A stretch of DNA of 64,000 nucleotides from Calliopsis andreniformis (Eukaryota; Arthropoda; Insecta; Hymenoptera; Andrenidae). A program made the translations under genes and the position numbers. The notes under the pieces were generated by a model that saw nothing but the letters and a program-made list of their open reading frames with translations, had not been told where the DNA came from and made no database searches. This document shows, piece by piece, positions 38,339 to 50,850 of this stretch (the stretch's first letter is position 1; every line of letters starts with the position of its first letter). The stretch spans positions 19,902,001-19,966,000 of the forward strand of contig NW_027480423.1 in assembly GCF_051401765.1 (NCBI RefSeq). Direction: 5' to 3'.

Positions 38339-40496
38339 TACGTTCCGGGCAACGTAGGCTTCACTCTAGGGCGTTGCTCCACCAGATCGTATAGTTAGGG
38401 CCTTAGATGTCAACGCCCGAAGCATAAAATACAAAATAAATAAAACAGTTTTTCCATCGTATAAAACGTATAATTGCTACCAGTGTGAAAGTTATGGTCA
38501 TTTCTACGTTCCGCGCAACCTAGGCTTCACTCTAGGGCGTTGCTCCACCAGATCGAATAGTTAGGGTCTTAGAAGTCAACGCCCGAAGCATAAAATACAA
38601 AATAAATGGAACAGTTTTTCCATCGTATAAAACGAATAATTGCTACCTGTGTGAAAGTTATGGTCATTTCTACTTTCCGGGCAACCTACGCTTTACCCTA
38701 GTGCGTTGTTCCACCAGATGGAATAGTTACCGCCTAAGAAGTCATCGCCAGAAGCATAAAATACGATATAAATACAACAGCTTATCCATCGTATAAAACG
38801 AATAATTGCAACCGGTGTGAAAGTTATGGTCATTTCTACATTCCGGGCAACCTAGGATTCACCCTAGGGCGTTGTTCCACCACATCGAATAGCTACGGCC
38901 TCAGAAGTCAACGAGAGAAGCCTAAGATACAGTATAAATATAACAGTTTTTCCATCGTATATAACGAATAATAGCAACCAGAGTGAAAGTTATGGTCATT
39001 TCTACGTTCCGGGCAACGTAGGCTTCACTCTAGAGCGTTGCTCCACCAGATCGTATAGTTAGGGCCTTAGATGTCAACGCCCGAAGCATAAAATACAAAA
39101 TAAATAGAACGGTTTTTCCATTGTATAAAACGAATAAATGCTACCAGTGTAAAAGTTATGGTCTTTTCCACGTTCCGGGCAACCTAGGCTTCACTCTAGG
39201 GCGTTGTTGCACCAGATCGAATAGTACGGGCCTAAGAAGTCAACGCCAGAAGCATAAAATACAATATATATATAACAGTTTTTCCATCGTATAAAACGAA
39301 TAATAGAAACCAGTGTGAAAGTTATGGTCATTTCTACGTTTCGAGCGTCCTAGGCATCACTCTAGGGCGGTGCTCCACCAGATCAAACAGTTAGGGCCTT
39401 AGAAGTCAACGCCCGTAGCATTAAATACAAAATAAATACAACAGTTTTTCCATTGTATAAAACGAATAATTGCTACAAGTGTAAAAGTTATGGTTATTTC
39501 TACGTCTCGGGCAACCTAGGCTTCACCCTAGGCCGTTGTTCCACCAGATCAAACAGTTAGGGCCTAAGATGTGAACGCCAGAAGCATAAAATACAATATA
39601 AGTACAACAGTTTTTCCATCAAATAAAACGAATGATAGCAACCAGTGTGAAAGTTATGGACATTTCTACGTTCCGGGCAACGTAGGCTTCACTCTAGGGC
39701 GTTGCTCCACCAGATCGTATAGTTAGGGCCTTAGATGTCAACGCCCGAAGCATAAAATACAAAATAAATAAAACAGTTTTTCCATCGTATAAAACGTATA
39801 ATTGCTACCAGTGTGAAAGTTATGGTAATTTCTACGTTCCGCGCAACCTAGGCTTCACTCTAGGGCGTTGCTCCACCAGATCGAATAGTTAGGGCCTAAG
39901 AAGTCAACGCCAGAAGCATAAAATACGATATAAATACAACAGCTTTTCCATCGTATAAAACGAATAATTGCAACCAGTGTGAAAGTTATGGTCATTTCAA
40001 CGTTCCGGGCAACCTAGGCTTCACCCAAGGGCGTTGCTCCAACAGATTGAATAGTTAGGTCCTTAGAAGTCAATGCCCGAAGCATAAAATGCAATAAATA
40101 TACAACAGCATTACCATCGTGTAAAATGAATAATTGCAAACAGTGTGAAAGATATGGACATTTCTACGTTCCGGGCAACCTAGGCTTCACTCTATGGCGT
40201 TCATCCACCACATCGAATAGCTATGGCCTCAGAAGTCAACGCGTGAAGCATAAAATACAATAAAAATACAACAGTTTTTCCATCCTATAACAGGAATAAT
40301 TGCAACCCGTGTGAAAGTGATGGTCATTTCTACGTTCCAGGCATCCTAGGCTTCACTCTAGGGTGTTGTTCCACCAGATCGAATAGTTAGGACCTAAGAA
40401 GTCAACGCCAGAAGCATAAAATACAATATAAATATAACAGTTTTTCCATCAAATAAAACGAATGATAGCAACCAGTGTGAAAGTTATGGACATTTC
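38339..40496. repeat. 13-mer HOR B, copy 4 (2,158 bp)
   Basis: Carries the copy-2 state at the three alternating sites: GAAGCCTAAGATAC (38,922), CGAGCGTCCTAGG (39,348) and GCTATGGCCTC (40,218). CTACATTCCGGGC near 38,837 is private to this copy. Confidence 0.92.
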
Positions 40497-41189
40497 TACG
40501 TTCCGGGCAACGTAGGCTTCACTCTAGGGCGTTGCTCCACCAGATCGTATAGTTAGGGCCTTAGATGTCAACGCCCGAAGCATAAAATACAAAATAAATA
40601 AAACAGTTTTTCCATCGTATAAAACGTATAATTGCTACCAGTGTGAAAGTTATGGTCATTTCTACGTTCCGCGCAACCTAGGCTTCACTCTAGGGCGTTG
40701 CTCCACCAGATCGAATAGTTAGGGTCTTAGAAGTCAACGCCCGAAGCATAAAATACAAAATAAATGGAACAGTTTTTCCATCGTATAAAACGAATAATTG
40801 CTACCTGTGTGAAAGTTATGGTCATTTCTACTTTCCAGGCAACCTACGCTTTACCCTAGTGCGTTGTTCCACCAGATGGAATAGTTACCGCCTAAGAAGT
40901 CATCGCCAGAAGCATAAAATACGATATAAATACAACAGCTTATCCATCGTATAAAACGAATAATTGCAACCGGTGTGAAAGTTATGGTCATTTCTACGTT
41001 CCGGGCAACCTAGGATTCACCCTAGGGCGTTGTTCCACCACATCGAATAGCTACGGCCTCAGAAGTCAACGAGAGAAGCCTAAGATACAGTATAAATATA
41101 ACAGTTTTTCCATCGTATATAACGAATAATAGCAACCAGAGTGAAAGTTATGGTCATTTCTACGTTCCGGGCAACGTAGGCTTCACTCT
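40497..41189. repeat. 13-mer HOR B, partial copy 5 (about 4.2 monomers)
   Basis: Follows the unit through the CAACGTAGGC monomer at about 41,170, then changes within that monomer (CTAGGGCGCTGCACC in place of CTAGAGCGTTGCTCC). It carries GAAGCCTAAGATAC near 41,080, the copy-2/4 state, where strict alternation would predict the copy-1/3 state. CTTTCCAGGC near 40,834 is private. Confidence 0.88.
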
Positions 41190-41658
41190 AGGGCGCTGCA
41201 CCACCAGATCAAACAGTTAGGGCCTTAGAAGCCAACACCCGAAGCATTAAATACAAAATAAATAGAACAGTTTTTCCATTGTATAAAGCGAATAATTGCT
41301 ACCAGTGTAAAAGTTATTGTCATTTCTACGTTCCGGGCAGCCTAGGCTTCACCCTCGGCCGTTGTTCCACCATATCGAATAGTTCGGGCCTAAGAAGTGA
41401 ACGCCAGAAGCATAAAATACAATATAAATACAACAGTTTTTCCATCGTATAAAACGAATAATTGCAACCAGTATGAAACTTATGGTCATTTCTACTTTCC
41501 TGGCAACCTAGGCTTCACCCTAGGGCGTTGCTCCAACAGATTGAATAGTTAGGGCCTTGGAAGTCAACGCCCGAAGCATAAAAGGCAATAAAAATACAAC
41601 AGTTTTTCCATCGTATAACACGATTAATTGCAACCAGTTTGAAAGTGATGGCCAAGTC
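41190..41658. repeat. Transition monomers between HOR B and the 7/10-mer HOR
   Basis: About three monomers. From about 41,330 to 41,695 they match 54,440-54,800 and its copy 60,410-60,770, sharing ACCCTCGGCCG, AATAGTTCGGGCC, AAAAGGCAATAAAAATAC and GATGGCCAA. The same join material thus lies next to one HOR and inside another. Confidence 0.8.
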
Positions 41659-42820
41659 TACGTTCCGGGCAACCTAGGCTTCACTCTAGGGCGTTGCTCC
41701 TCCAGATCGAATGGTTAGTGCCTTAGAAGTCAACGCCAGAAGCATAAAATACAATATAAATACAACAGCTTTTCGATTGTATAACAGGAATAATTGCAAC
41801 CAGTGTGAAAGTGATGGTCATTTCTAAGATCCGGGTAACCCAGGTTTCACTATAGGGCATTACTCCACCACATCGAATAGCTACGGCCGTAGAAGTCAAC
41901 GCCTGAAGCATAAAATGCAACAAAAATACAACTATTTTTTCATCGTATAACACGAATAATTGCAGCAAGCGTGAAGGTAATGGTCATTTCTACGTTCCGG
42001 CCACCCTAGGCATCACTCTTGGGCGTTGTTCCACCAGATGGAATAGTTAGGGCCTAAGAAGTCAACGCCAGAAGCATAAAATACGATATAAATACAACAG
42101 CTTTTCCATCGTATAAAACGTATAATTGCTACCAGTGTGAAAGTTATGGTCATTTCTACGTTCCGAGCGGCCTAGGCTTCACTCTAGGGCGGTGTTCCAC
42201 CAGATCAAACACTTAGGGCCTTAGAAGTCAACGCCCGTAGCATTAAATACAAAATAAATACAACAGTTTTTCCATTGTATAAAACGAATAATTGCTACCA
42301 GTGTAAAAGTTATGGTCATTTCTACGTCTCGGGCAACCTAGGCTTCACCCTAGGCCGTTGTTCCACCAGATCAAACAGTTAGGGCCTAAGAAGTGAACGC
42401 CAGAAGCATAAAATACTATATAAATACAACAGTTTTTCCATCAAATAAAACGAATGATAGCGACCAGTGTGAAAGTTATGATCATTTCTACGTTCCGGGC
42501 AACGTAGGCTTCACTCTAGGGCGTTGCTCCACCAGATCGTATAGTTAGGGCCTTAGATGTCAACGCCCGAAGCATAAAATACAAAATAAATAAAACAGTT
42601 TCTCCATCGTATAAAACGTATAATTGCTACCAGTGTGAAAGTTATGGTCATTTCTACGTTCCGCGCAACCTAGGCTTCACTCTAGGGCGTTGCTCCACCA
42701 GATCGAATAGTTAGGGCCTTAGAAGTCAACGCCCGAAGCATAAAATACAAAATAAATAATACAGTTTTTCCATGGTATAAAACGAATAATTGCTACCAGT
42801 GTGAAAGTAATGGTCATTTC
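41659..42820. repeat. 7-mer unit, copy 1 (1,162 bp)
   Basis: Seven monomers, M1 to M7. M1: GCTCCTCCAGATCG. M2: AGATCCGGGTAACCC. M3: CCACCCTAGGCATC. M4: GAGCGGCCTAGG. M5: CGTCTCGGGC. M6: CAACGTAGGC. M7: CCGCGCAACC. The first monomer enters from transition sequence (GATGGCCAAGTC) and becomes canonical by about 41,695. With the following 10-mer it forms the 2,822-bp period. Confidence 0.9.
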
Positions 42821-44480
42821 TACGTACCGGGCAACCTAGGCTCCACTCTAGGGCGTTGTTCCTCCAGATCGAATGGTTAGTGCCTTAGAAGTCAACGCCA
42901 GAAGCATAAAATACAATATAAATACAACAGCTTTTCGATTGTATAACAGGAATAATTGCAACCAGTGTGAAAGTGATGGTCATTTCTACGATCCGGGTAA
43001 CCCAGGTTTCACTATAGGGCATTACTCCACCACATCGAATAGCTACGGCCGTAGAAGTCAACGCCTGAAGCATAAAATGCAATAAAAATACAACTATTTT
43101 TTCATCGTATAACACGAATAATTGCAGCAAGCGTGAAGGTAATGGTCATTTCTACGTTCCGGGCACCCTAGGCATCACTCTTGGGCGTTGTTCCACCAGA
43201 TGGAATAGTTAGGGCCTAAGAAGTCAACGCCAGAAGCATAAAATACGATATAAATACAACAGCTTTTCCATCGTATAAAACGAATAATGGTAACCAGTGT
43301 GAAAGTTATGGTCATTTCTACGTTCCGGGCAACCTAGGCTTCACTCTAGGACGATGCTCCACCAGATCGAATAGTTAGGGCCTAAGAAGTCAACGCCAGA
43401 AGCATAAAATACAATAAAGATGCAACAGTTGTTCCATTGTTTAACAGGAATAATTGCAAACAGTGTTAAAGTACAGGTCATTTCTACGTTCCGTGCAAGC
43501 TAGGCTTCACTCTAGGGCGTTGTTCCACCAGATCGAATAGTTAGGAACTAAGAAGTCAACGCCAGAAGCATAAAATACAATAAAGATGCAACAGTTGTTC
43601 CATTGTTTAACAGGAATAATTGCAACCCGTGTGAAAGTGATGGTCATTTCTACGTTCCAAGCAACCTAGGCTTCACTCTAGGGCGTTGTTGCACCAGATC
43701 GAATAGTTCGGGCCTAAGAAGTCAACGCCAGAAGCATAAAATACAATATACATATAACAGTTTTTCCATCGTATAAAACGAATAATAGAAACCAGTGTGA
43801 AAGTTATGGTCATTTCTACGTTCCGAGCGGCCTAGGCTTCACTCTAGGGCGGTGTTCCACCAGATCAAACAGTTAGGGCCTTAGAAGTCAACGCCCGTAG
43901 CATTAAATACAAAATAAATAGAACAGTTTTTCCATTGTATAAAACGAATAATTGCTACCAGTGTAAAAGTTATGGTCATTTCTACGTCTCGGGCAACCTA
44001 GGCTTCACCCTAGGCCGTTGTGCCACCAGATCAAACAGTTAGGGCCTAAGAAGTGAACGCCAGAAGCATAAAATACAATATAAATACAACAGTTTTTCCA
44101 TCAAATAAAACGAATGATAGCGACCAGTGTGAAAGTTATGATCATTTCTACGTTCCGGGCAACGTAGGCTTCACTCTAGGGCGTTGCTCCACCAGATCGT
44201 ATAGTTAGGGCCTTAGATGTCAACGCCCGAAGCATAAAATACAAAATAAATAAAACAGTTTCTCCATCGTATAAAACGTATAATTGCTACCAGTGTGAAA
44301 GTTATGGTCATTTCTACGTTCCGCGCAACCTAGGCTTCACTCTAGGGCGTTGCTCCACCAGATTGAATAGTTAGGGCCTTAGAAGTCAACGCCCGAAGCA
44401 TAAAATACAAAATAAATAATACAGTTTTTCCATGGTATAAAACGAATAATTGCTACCAGTGTGAAAGTAATGGTCATTTC
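42821..44480. repeat. 10-mer unit, copy 1 (1,660 bp)
   Basis: Same monomer order as the 7-mer but with three extra monomers between M3 and M4. A has CTAGGACGATGCTCC, B has CCGTGCAAGCTAGG and C has TTCCAAGCAACC with GTTGTTGCACC. Its M2 reads CTACGATCCGGG where the 7-mer has CTAAGATCCGGG, and its M3 reads GGGCACCC where the 7-mer has GGCCACCC. The two unit types thus form distinct lineages. Confidence 0.9.
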
Positions 44481-45642
44481 TACGTACCGGGCAACCTAGG
44501 CTCCACTCTAGGGCGTTGCTCCTCCAGATCGAATGGTTAGTGCCTTAGAAGTCAACGCCAGAAGCATAAAATACAATATAAATACAACAGCTTTTCGATT
44601 GTATAACAGGAATAATTGCAACCAGTGTGAAAGTGATGGTCATTTCTAAGATCCGGGTAACCCAGGTTTCACTATAGGGCATTACTCCACCACATCGAAT
44701 AGCTACGGCCGTAGAAGTCAACGCCTGAAGCATAAAATGCAACAAAAATACAACTATTTTTTCATCGTATAACACGAATAATTGCAGCAAGCGTGAAGGT
44801 AATGGTCATTTCTACGTTCCGGCCACCCTAGGCATCACTCTTGGGCGTTGTTCCACCAGATGGAATAGTTAGGGCCTAAGAAGTCAACGCCAGAAGCATA
44901 AAATACGATATAAATACAACAGCTTTTCCATCGTATAAAACGTATAATTGCTACCAGTGTGAAAGTTATGGTCATTTCTACGTTCCGAGCGGCCTAGGCT
45001 TCACTCTAGGGCGGTGTTCCACCAGATCAAACACTTAGGGCCTTAGAAGTCAACGCCCGTAGCATTAAATACAAAATAAATACAACAGTTTTTCCATTGT
45101 ATAAAACGAATAATTGCTACCAGTGTAAAAGTTATGGTCATTTCTACGTCTCGGGCAACCTAGGCTTCACCCTAGGCCGTTGTTCCACCAGATCAAACAG
45201 TTAGGGCCTAAGAAGTGAACGCCAGAAGCATAAAATACTATATAAATACAACAGTTTTTCCATCAAATAAAACGAATGATAGCGACCAGTGTGAAAGTTA
45301 TGATCATTTCTACGTTCCGGGCAACGTAGGCTTCACTCTAGGGCGTTGCTCCACCAGATCGTATAGTTAGGGCCTTAGATGTCAACGCCCGAAGCATAAA
45401 ATACAAAATAAATAAAACAGTTTCTCCATCGTATAAAACGTATAATTGCTACCAGTGTGAAAGTTATGGTCATTTCTACGTTCCGCGCAACCTAGGCTTC
45501 ACTCTAGGGCGTTGCTCCACCAGATCGAATAGTTAGGGCCTTAGAAGTCAACGCCCGAAGCATAAAATACAAAATAAATAATACAGTTTTTCCATGGTAT
45601 AAAACGAATAATTGCTACCAGTGTGAAAGTAATGGTCATTTC
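44481..45642. repeat. 7-mer unit, copy 2 (1,162 bp)
   Basis: Offset exactly 2,822 bp (17 monomers) from copy 1 and nearly identical to it, including CTAAGATCCGGG and GGCCACCC. The minus-strand 81-codon frames at 41,723 and 44,545 have the same translation. Confidence 0.9.
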
Positions 45643-47302
45643 TACGTACCGGGCAACCTAGGCTCCACTCTAGGGCGTTGTTCCTCCAGATCGAATGGTT
45701 AGTGCCTTAGAAGTCAACGCCAGAAGCATAAAATACAATATAAATACAACAGCTTTTCGATTGTATAACAGGAATAATTGCAACCAGTGTGAAAGTGATG
45801 GTCATTTCTACGATCCGGGTAACCCAGGTTTCACTATAGGGCATTACTCCACCACATCGAATAGCTACGGCCGTAGAAGTCAACGCCTGAAGCATAAAAT
45901 GCAATAAAAATACAACTATTTTTTCATCGTATAACACGAATAATTGCAGCAAGCGTGAAGGTAATGGTCATTTCTACGTTCCGGGCACCCTAGGCATCAC
46001 TCTTGGGCGTTGTTCCACCAGATGGAATAGTTAGGGCCTAAGAAGTCAACGCCAGAAGGATAAAATACGATATAAATACAACAGCTTTTCCATCGTATAA
46101 AACGAATAATGGTAACCAGTGTGAAAGTTATGGTCATTTCTACGTTCCGGGCAACCTAGGCTTCACTCTAGGACGATGCTCCACCAGATCGAATAGTTAG
46201 GGCCTAAGAAGTCAACGCCAGAAGCATAAAATACAATAAAGATGCAACAGTTGTTCCATTGTTTAACAGGAATAATTGCAAACAGTGTTAAAGTACAGGT
46301 CATTTCTACGTTCCGTGCAAGCTAGGCTTCACTCTAGGGCGTTGTTCCACCAGATCGAATAGTTAGGAACTAAGAAGTCAACGCCAGAAGCATAAAATAC
46401 AATAAAGATGCAACAGTTGTTCCATTGTTTAACAGGAATAATTGCAACCCGTGTGAAAGTGATGGTCATTTCTACGTTCCAAGCAACCTAGGCTTCACTC
46501 TAGGGCGTTGTTGCACCAGATCGAATAGTTCGGGCCTAAGAAGTCAACGCCAGAAGCATAAAATACAATATACATATAACAGTTTTTCCATCGTATAAAA
46601 CGAATAATAGAAACCAGTGTGAAAGTTATGGTCATTTCTACGTTCCGAGCGGCCTAGGCTTCACTCTAGGGCGGTGTTCCACCAGATCAAACAGTTAGGG
46701 CCTTAGAAGTCAACGCCCGTAGCATTAAATACAAAATAAATAGAACAGTTTTTCCATTGTATAAAACGAATAATTGCTACCAGTGTAAAAGTTATGGTCA
46801 TTTCTACGTCTCGGGCAACCTAGGCTTCACCCTAGGCCGTTGTGCCACCAGATCAAACAGTTAGGGCCTAAGAAGTGAACGCCAGAAGCATAAAATACAA
46901 TATAAATACAACAGTTTTTCCATCAAATAAAACGAATGATAGCGACCAGTGTGAAAGTTATGATCATTTCTACGTTCCGGGCAACGTAGGCTTCACTCTA
47001 GGGCGTTGCTCCACCAGATCGTATAGTTAGGGCCTTAGATGTCAACGCCCGAAGCATAAAATACAAAATAAATAAAACAGTTTCTCCATCGTATAAAACG
47101 TATAATTGCTACCAGTGTGAAAGTTATGGTCATTTCTACGTTCCGCGCAACCTAGGCTTCACTCTAGGGCGTTGCTCCACCAGATCGAATAGTTAGGGCC
47201 TTAGAAGTCAACGCCCGAAGCATAAAATACAAAATAAATAATACAGTTTTTCCATGGTATAAAACGAATAATTGCTACCAGTGTGAAAGTAATGGTCATT
47301 TC
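45643..47302. repeat. 10-mer unit, copy 2 (1,660 bp)
   Basis: Offset 2,822 bp from the first 10-mer with only isolated changes, such as AGAAGGATAAAATAC near 46,050 against AGAAGCATAAAATAC. Monomers A, B and C are present in the same place. Confidence 0.9.
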
Positions 47303-48095
47303 TACGTACCGGGCAACCTAGGCTCCACTCTAGGGCGTTGCTCCTCCAGATCGAATGGTTAGTGCCTTAGAAGTCAACGCCAGAAGCATAAAATACAATA
47401 TAAATACAACAGCTTTTCGATTGTATAACAGGAATAATTGCAACCAGTGTGAAAGTGATGGTCATTTCTACGATCCGGGTAACCCAGGTTTCACTATAGG
47501 GCATTACTCCACCACATCGAATAGCTACGGCCGTAGAAGTCAACGCCTGAAGCATAAAATGCAATAAAAGTACAACTATTTTTTCATCGTATAACACGAA
47601 TAATTGCAGCAAGCGTGAAGGTAATGGTCATTTCTACGTTCCGGGCACCCTAGGCATCACACTTGGGCGTTGTTCCACCAGATGGAATAGTTAGGGCCTA
47701 AGAAGTCAACGCCAGAAGCATAAAATACGATATAAATACAACAGCTTTTCCATCGTATAAAACGAATAATGGTAACCAGTGTGAAAGTTATGGTCATTTC
47801 TACGTTCCGGGCAACCTAGGCTTCACTCTAGGACGATGCTCCACCAGATCGAATAGTTAGGGCCTAAGAAGTCAACGCCAGAAGCATAAAATACAATAAA
47901 GATGCAACAGTTGTTCCATTGTTTAACAGGAATAATTGCAAACAGTGTTAAAGTACAGGTCATTTCTACGTTCCGTGCAAGCTAGGCTTCACTCTAGGGC
48001 GTTGTTCCACCAGATCGAATAGTTAGGAACTAAGAAGTCAACGCCAGAAGCATAAAATACAATAAAGATGCAACAGTTGTTCCATTGTTTAACAT
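47303..48095. repeat. Hybrid, truncated 7/10-mer unit (about 4.8 monomers)
   Basis: M1 has the 7-mer state (GTTGCTCCTCC), but M2 onward have the 10-mer state (CTACGATCCGGG, GGGCACCC, then A and B). A crossover therefore lies between about 47,345 and 47,465. The unit ends at about 48,095, where monomer B is followed by ATGAATATTTGCAAAC instead of monomer C. By strict alternation a 7-mer was expected here. Confidence 0.88.
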
Positions 48096-50850
48096 GAATA
48101 TTTGCAAACAGTGTGAAGGTAATGGTCATTTCTACGTTCCGGGTAATCCAGGTTTCACTCTAGGGCGTTGCTCCACCAGATCGAATAGCTAGGGCGTTAG
48201 AGGTCAACGCCCGAAGCATAAAATATAAAATAAATAGAACAGCTGTTCCATGTATAAAACGAATAATTGTTTCCAGTGTGAAAGTTATGGTCATTTCTAC
48301 GTTTCGGGGAACCTAGGCTTCACCATAGGGGGTTGCTCCACCAGATGGAATAGTTGGGGCCTAAGAAGTCAACGCCAGAAGCATAAAATACGATATAAAT
48401 ACAACAGCTTTTCCATCGTATAATACGAATAATGGCAACCAGTGTGAAAGTTATGGTCATTTCTACGTTCCGGGCAACCTAGGCTTCACTCTAGGCTGTT
48501 GCTCCACCAGATCGAATAGCTAGGGCCTAAGAAGTCAGCGCCCGAAGCATAACATACAAAATAAATACGACAGCTTTTCCATGTATAAAACGAATAATTG
48601 CTTCCTGTGTGAAAGTTATGGTCATTTCTACGTTCCGGGCAGCCTAGGCTTCACCAGAGGGCGTTGTTCTACCAGATCGAATAGCTAGGGACTTAGAATT
48701 CAATGCCAGAAGCATAAAATGCAATATATATATAACAGCTTTTCCATGTATAAAACGAATAATTGCTACCAGTGTGAAAGAGTTGGTCATTTCTACGTTC
48801 CGGGCAACCTAGGCTTCACCCTAGGGCGTTGTTCCACCAGATTTAATAGTTAGGGCCTAAGAAGTCAACGCCAGAAGCATAAAATACAAATAAATACAAC
48901 AGTTTTTCCATCGTATAAAACGAATAATTGCAACCAGTATGAAACTTATGGTCATTTCTACTTTCGGGGCAACCTAGGCTTCACTCTATGGCGTTCTACC
49001 ACCACGTCGAATAGCTACGGCCACAGAAATCAACGCCTGATGTATAAAATACAATAAATATACAACAGTCTTTCCATCCTATAACAGGAATAATTGCAAC
49101 CCGTGTGAAAGTGATGGTCATTTCTACGTTCCAAGCAACATAGGCTTCACTCTAGGGCGTTGTTGCACCAGATCGAATAGTTCGGGCCTAAGAAGTCAAC
49201 GCCAGAAGCATAAAATACAATATACATATAACAGTTTTTCCATCGTATAAAACGAATAATAGAAACCAGTGTGAAAGTTATGGTCATTTCTACGTTCCGA
49301 GCGGCCTAGGCTTCACTCTAGGGCGGTGCTCCACCAGATCAAACAGTTAGGGCCTTAGAAGTCAACGCCCGTAGCATTAAATACAAAATAAATAGAACAG
49401 TTTTTCCATTGTATAAAACGAATAATTGCTACCAGTGTAAAAGTTATGGTCATTTCTACGTCTCGGGCAACCTAGGCTTCACCCTAGGCCGTTGTTCCAC
49501 CAGATCAAAGAGTTAGGGCCTAAGAAGTGAACGCCAGAAGCATAAAATACAATATAAATACAACAGTTTTTCCATCAAATAAAACGAATGATAGCAACCA
49601 GTGTGAAAGTTATGATCATTTCTACGTTCCGGGCAACGTAGGCTTCACTCTAGGGCGTTGCTCCACCAGATCGTATAGTTAGGGCCTTAGATGTCAACGC
49701 CCGAAGCATAAAATACAAAATAAATAAAACAGTTTCTCCATCGTATAAAACGTATAATTGCTGCCAGTGTGAAAGTTATGGTCATTTCTACGTTCCGGGC
49801 AACCTAGGCTTCACCCTAGGGCGTTGCTCCAACAGATTGAATAGTTAGGGCCTTAGAAGTCAATGCCCGAAGCATAAAATGCGATAAAAATACAACAGTT
49901 TTTCCATCATATAACAGGAATAATTGCAACCAGTTTGAAAGTGATGGTCATTTCTACGTTCCGGGCGATCTAGGCTTCACTCTAGCGCGTTGATCCACTA
50001 GACGGAATAGTTAGTGCCTTAGAAGTCAACGCTGGATGCATAAAATACAATATAAATACAGCAGCTTTTCCATCGTATAAAACTAATAATTGCAACCAAT
50101 ATGAAAGTTAACGTCATTTCTGCTTTCCGGGCAACCTAGGCTTCACCCTAGGGCGTTGCTCCAACAGATTGAATAGTTAGGGCCTTAGAAGTCAACGCCC
50201 GAAGCATAAAATACAAAATAAATGAAACAGTTTTTCCATCGTATAAAACGAATAATTGCTACCAGTGTGAAAGTTATGGTCATTTCTACTTTCCGGGCAA
50301 CCTACGCTTTACCCTAGGGCGTTGTTCCACCAGATGGAACAGTTACGGCCTAAGAAGTCAACGCCAGAAGCATAAAATACGATATAAATACAACAGCTTA
50401 TCCATCGTATAAAACGAATAATTGCAACCAGTGTGAAAGTTATGGTCATTTCTACGTTCCGGGCAACCTAGGATTCACCCTAGGGCGCTGTTCCACCACA
50501 TCGAATAGCTACGGCCTCAGAAGTCAACGACAGAAGCATAAAATACAATATAAATATAACAGTTTTTCCATCGTATATAACGAATAATAGCAACCAGTGT
50601 GAAAGTTATGGTCATTTCTACGTTCCGGGCAACCTAGGCTTCACCCTAGGGCGTTGCTCCACCACATCAAACAGTTAGGGCCTTAGAAGTCAACGCCCCA
50701 AACATAAAATGCAAAATAAATATAACAGTTTTTCCATCGTATGAAACGAATAATAGCAACCAGTGTGAAAGTTATGGTCACTTCTACGTTCCGGGCAACC
50801 TAGGCTTCACTCTAAGGCGTTGCTCCACCAGATCAAACAGTTAGGGCCTT
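48096..50850. repeat. Heterogeneous monomers with a 7/10-mer HOR fragment
   Basis: About 16.6 monomers without an internal period. Three of the first five carry a shared one-base deletion, CCATGTATAAAACG (48,249, 48,580 and 48,745), where others have CCATCGTATAAAACG. From about 49,095 to 49,755 four monomers match C-M4-M5-M6 of the 10-mer (compare 43,620-44,280 and 46,445-47,100). The segment after 49,760 is mixed. Confidence 0.8.
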
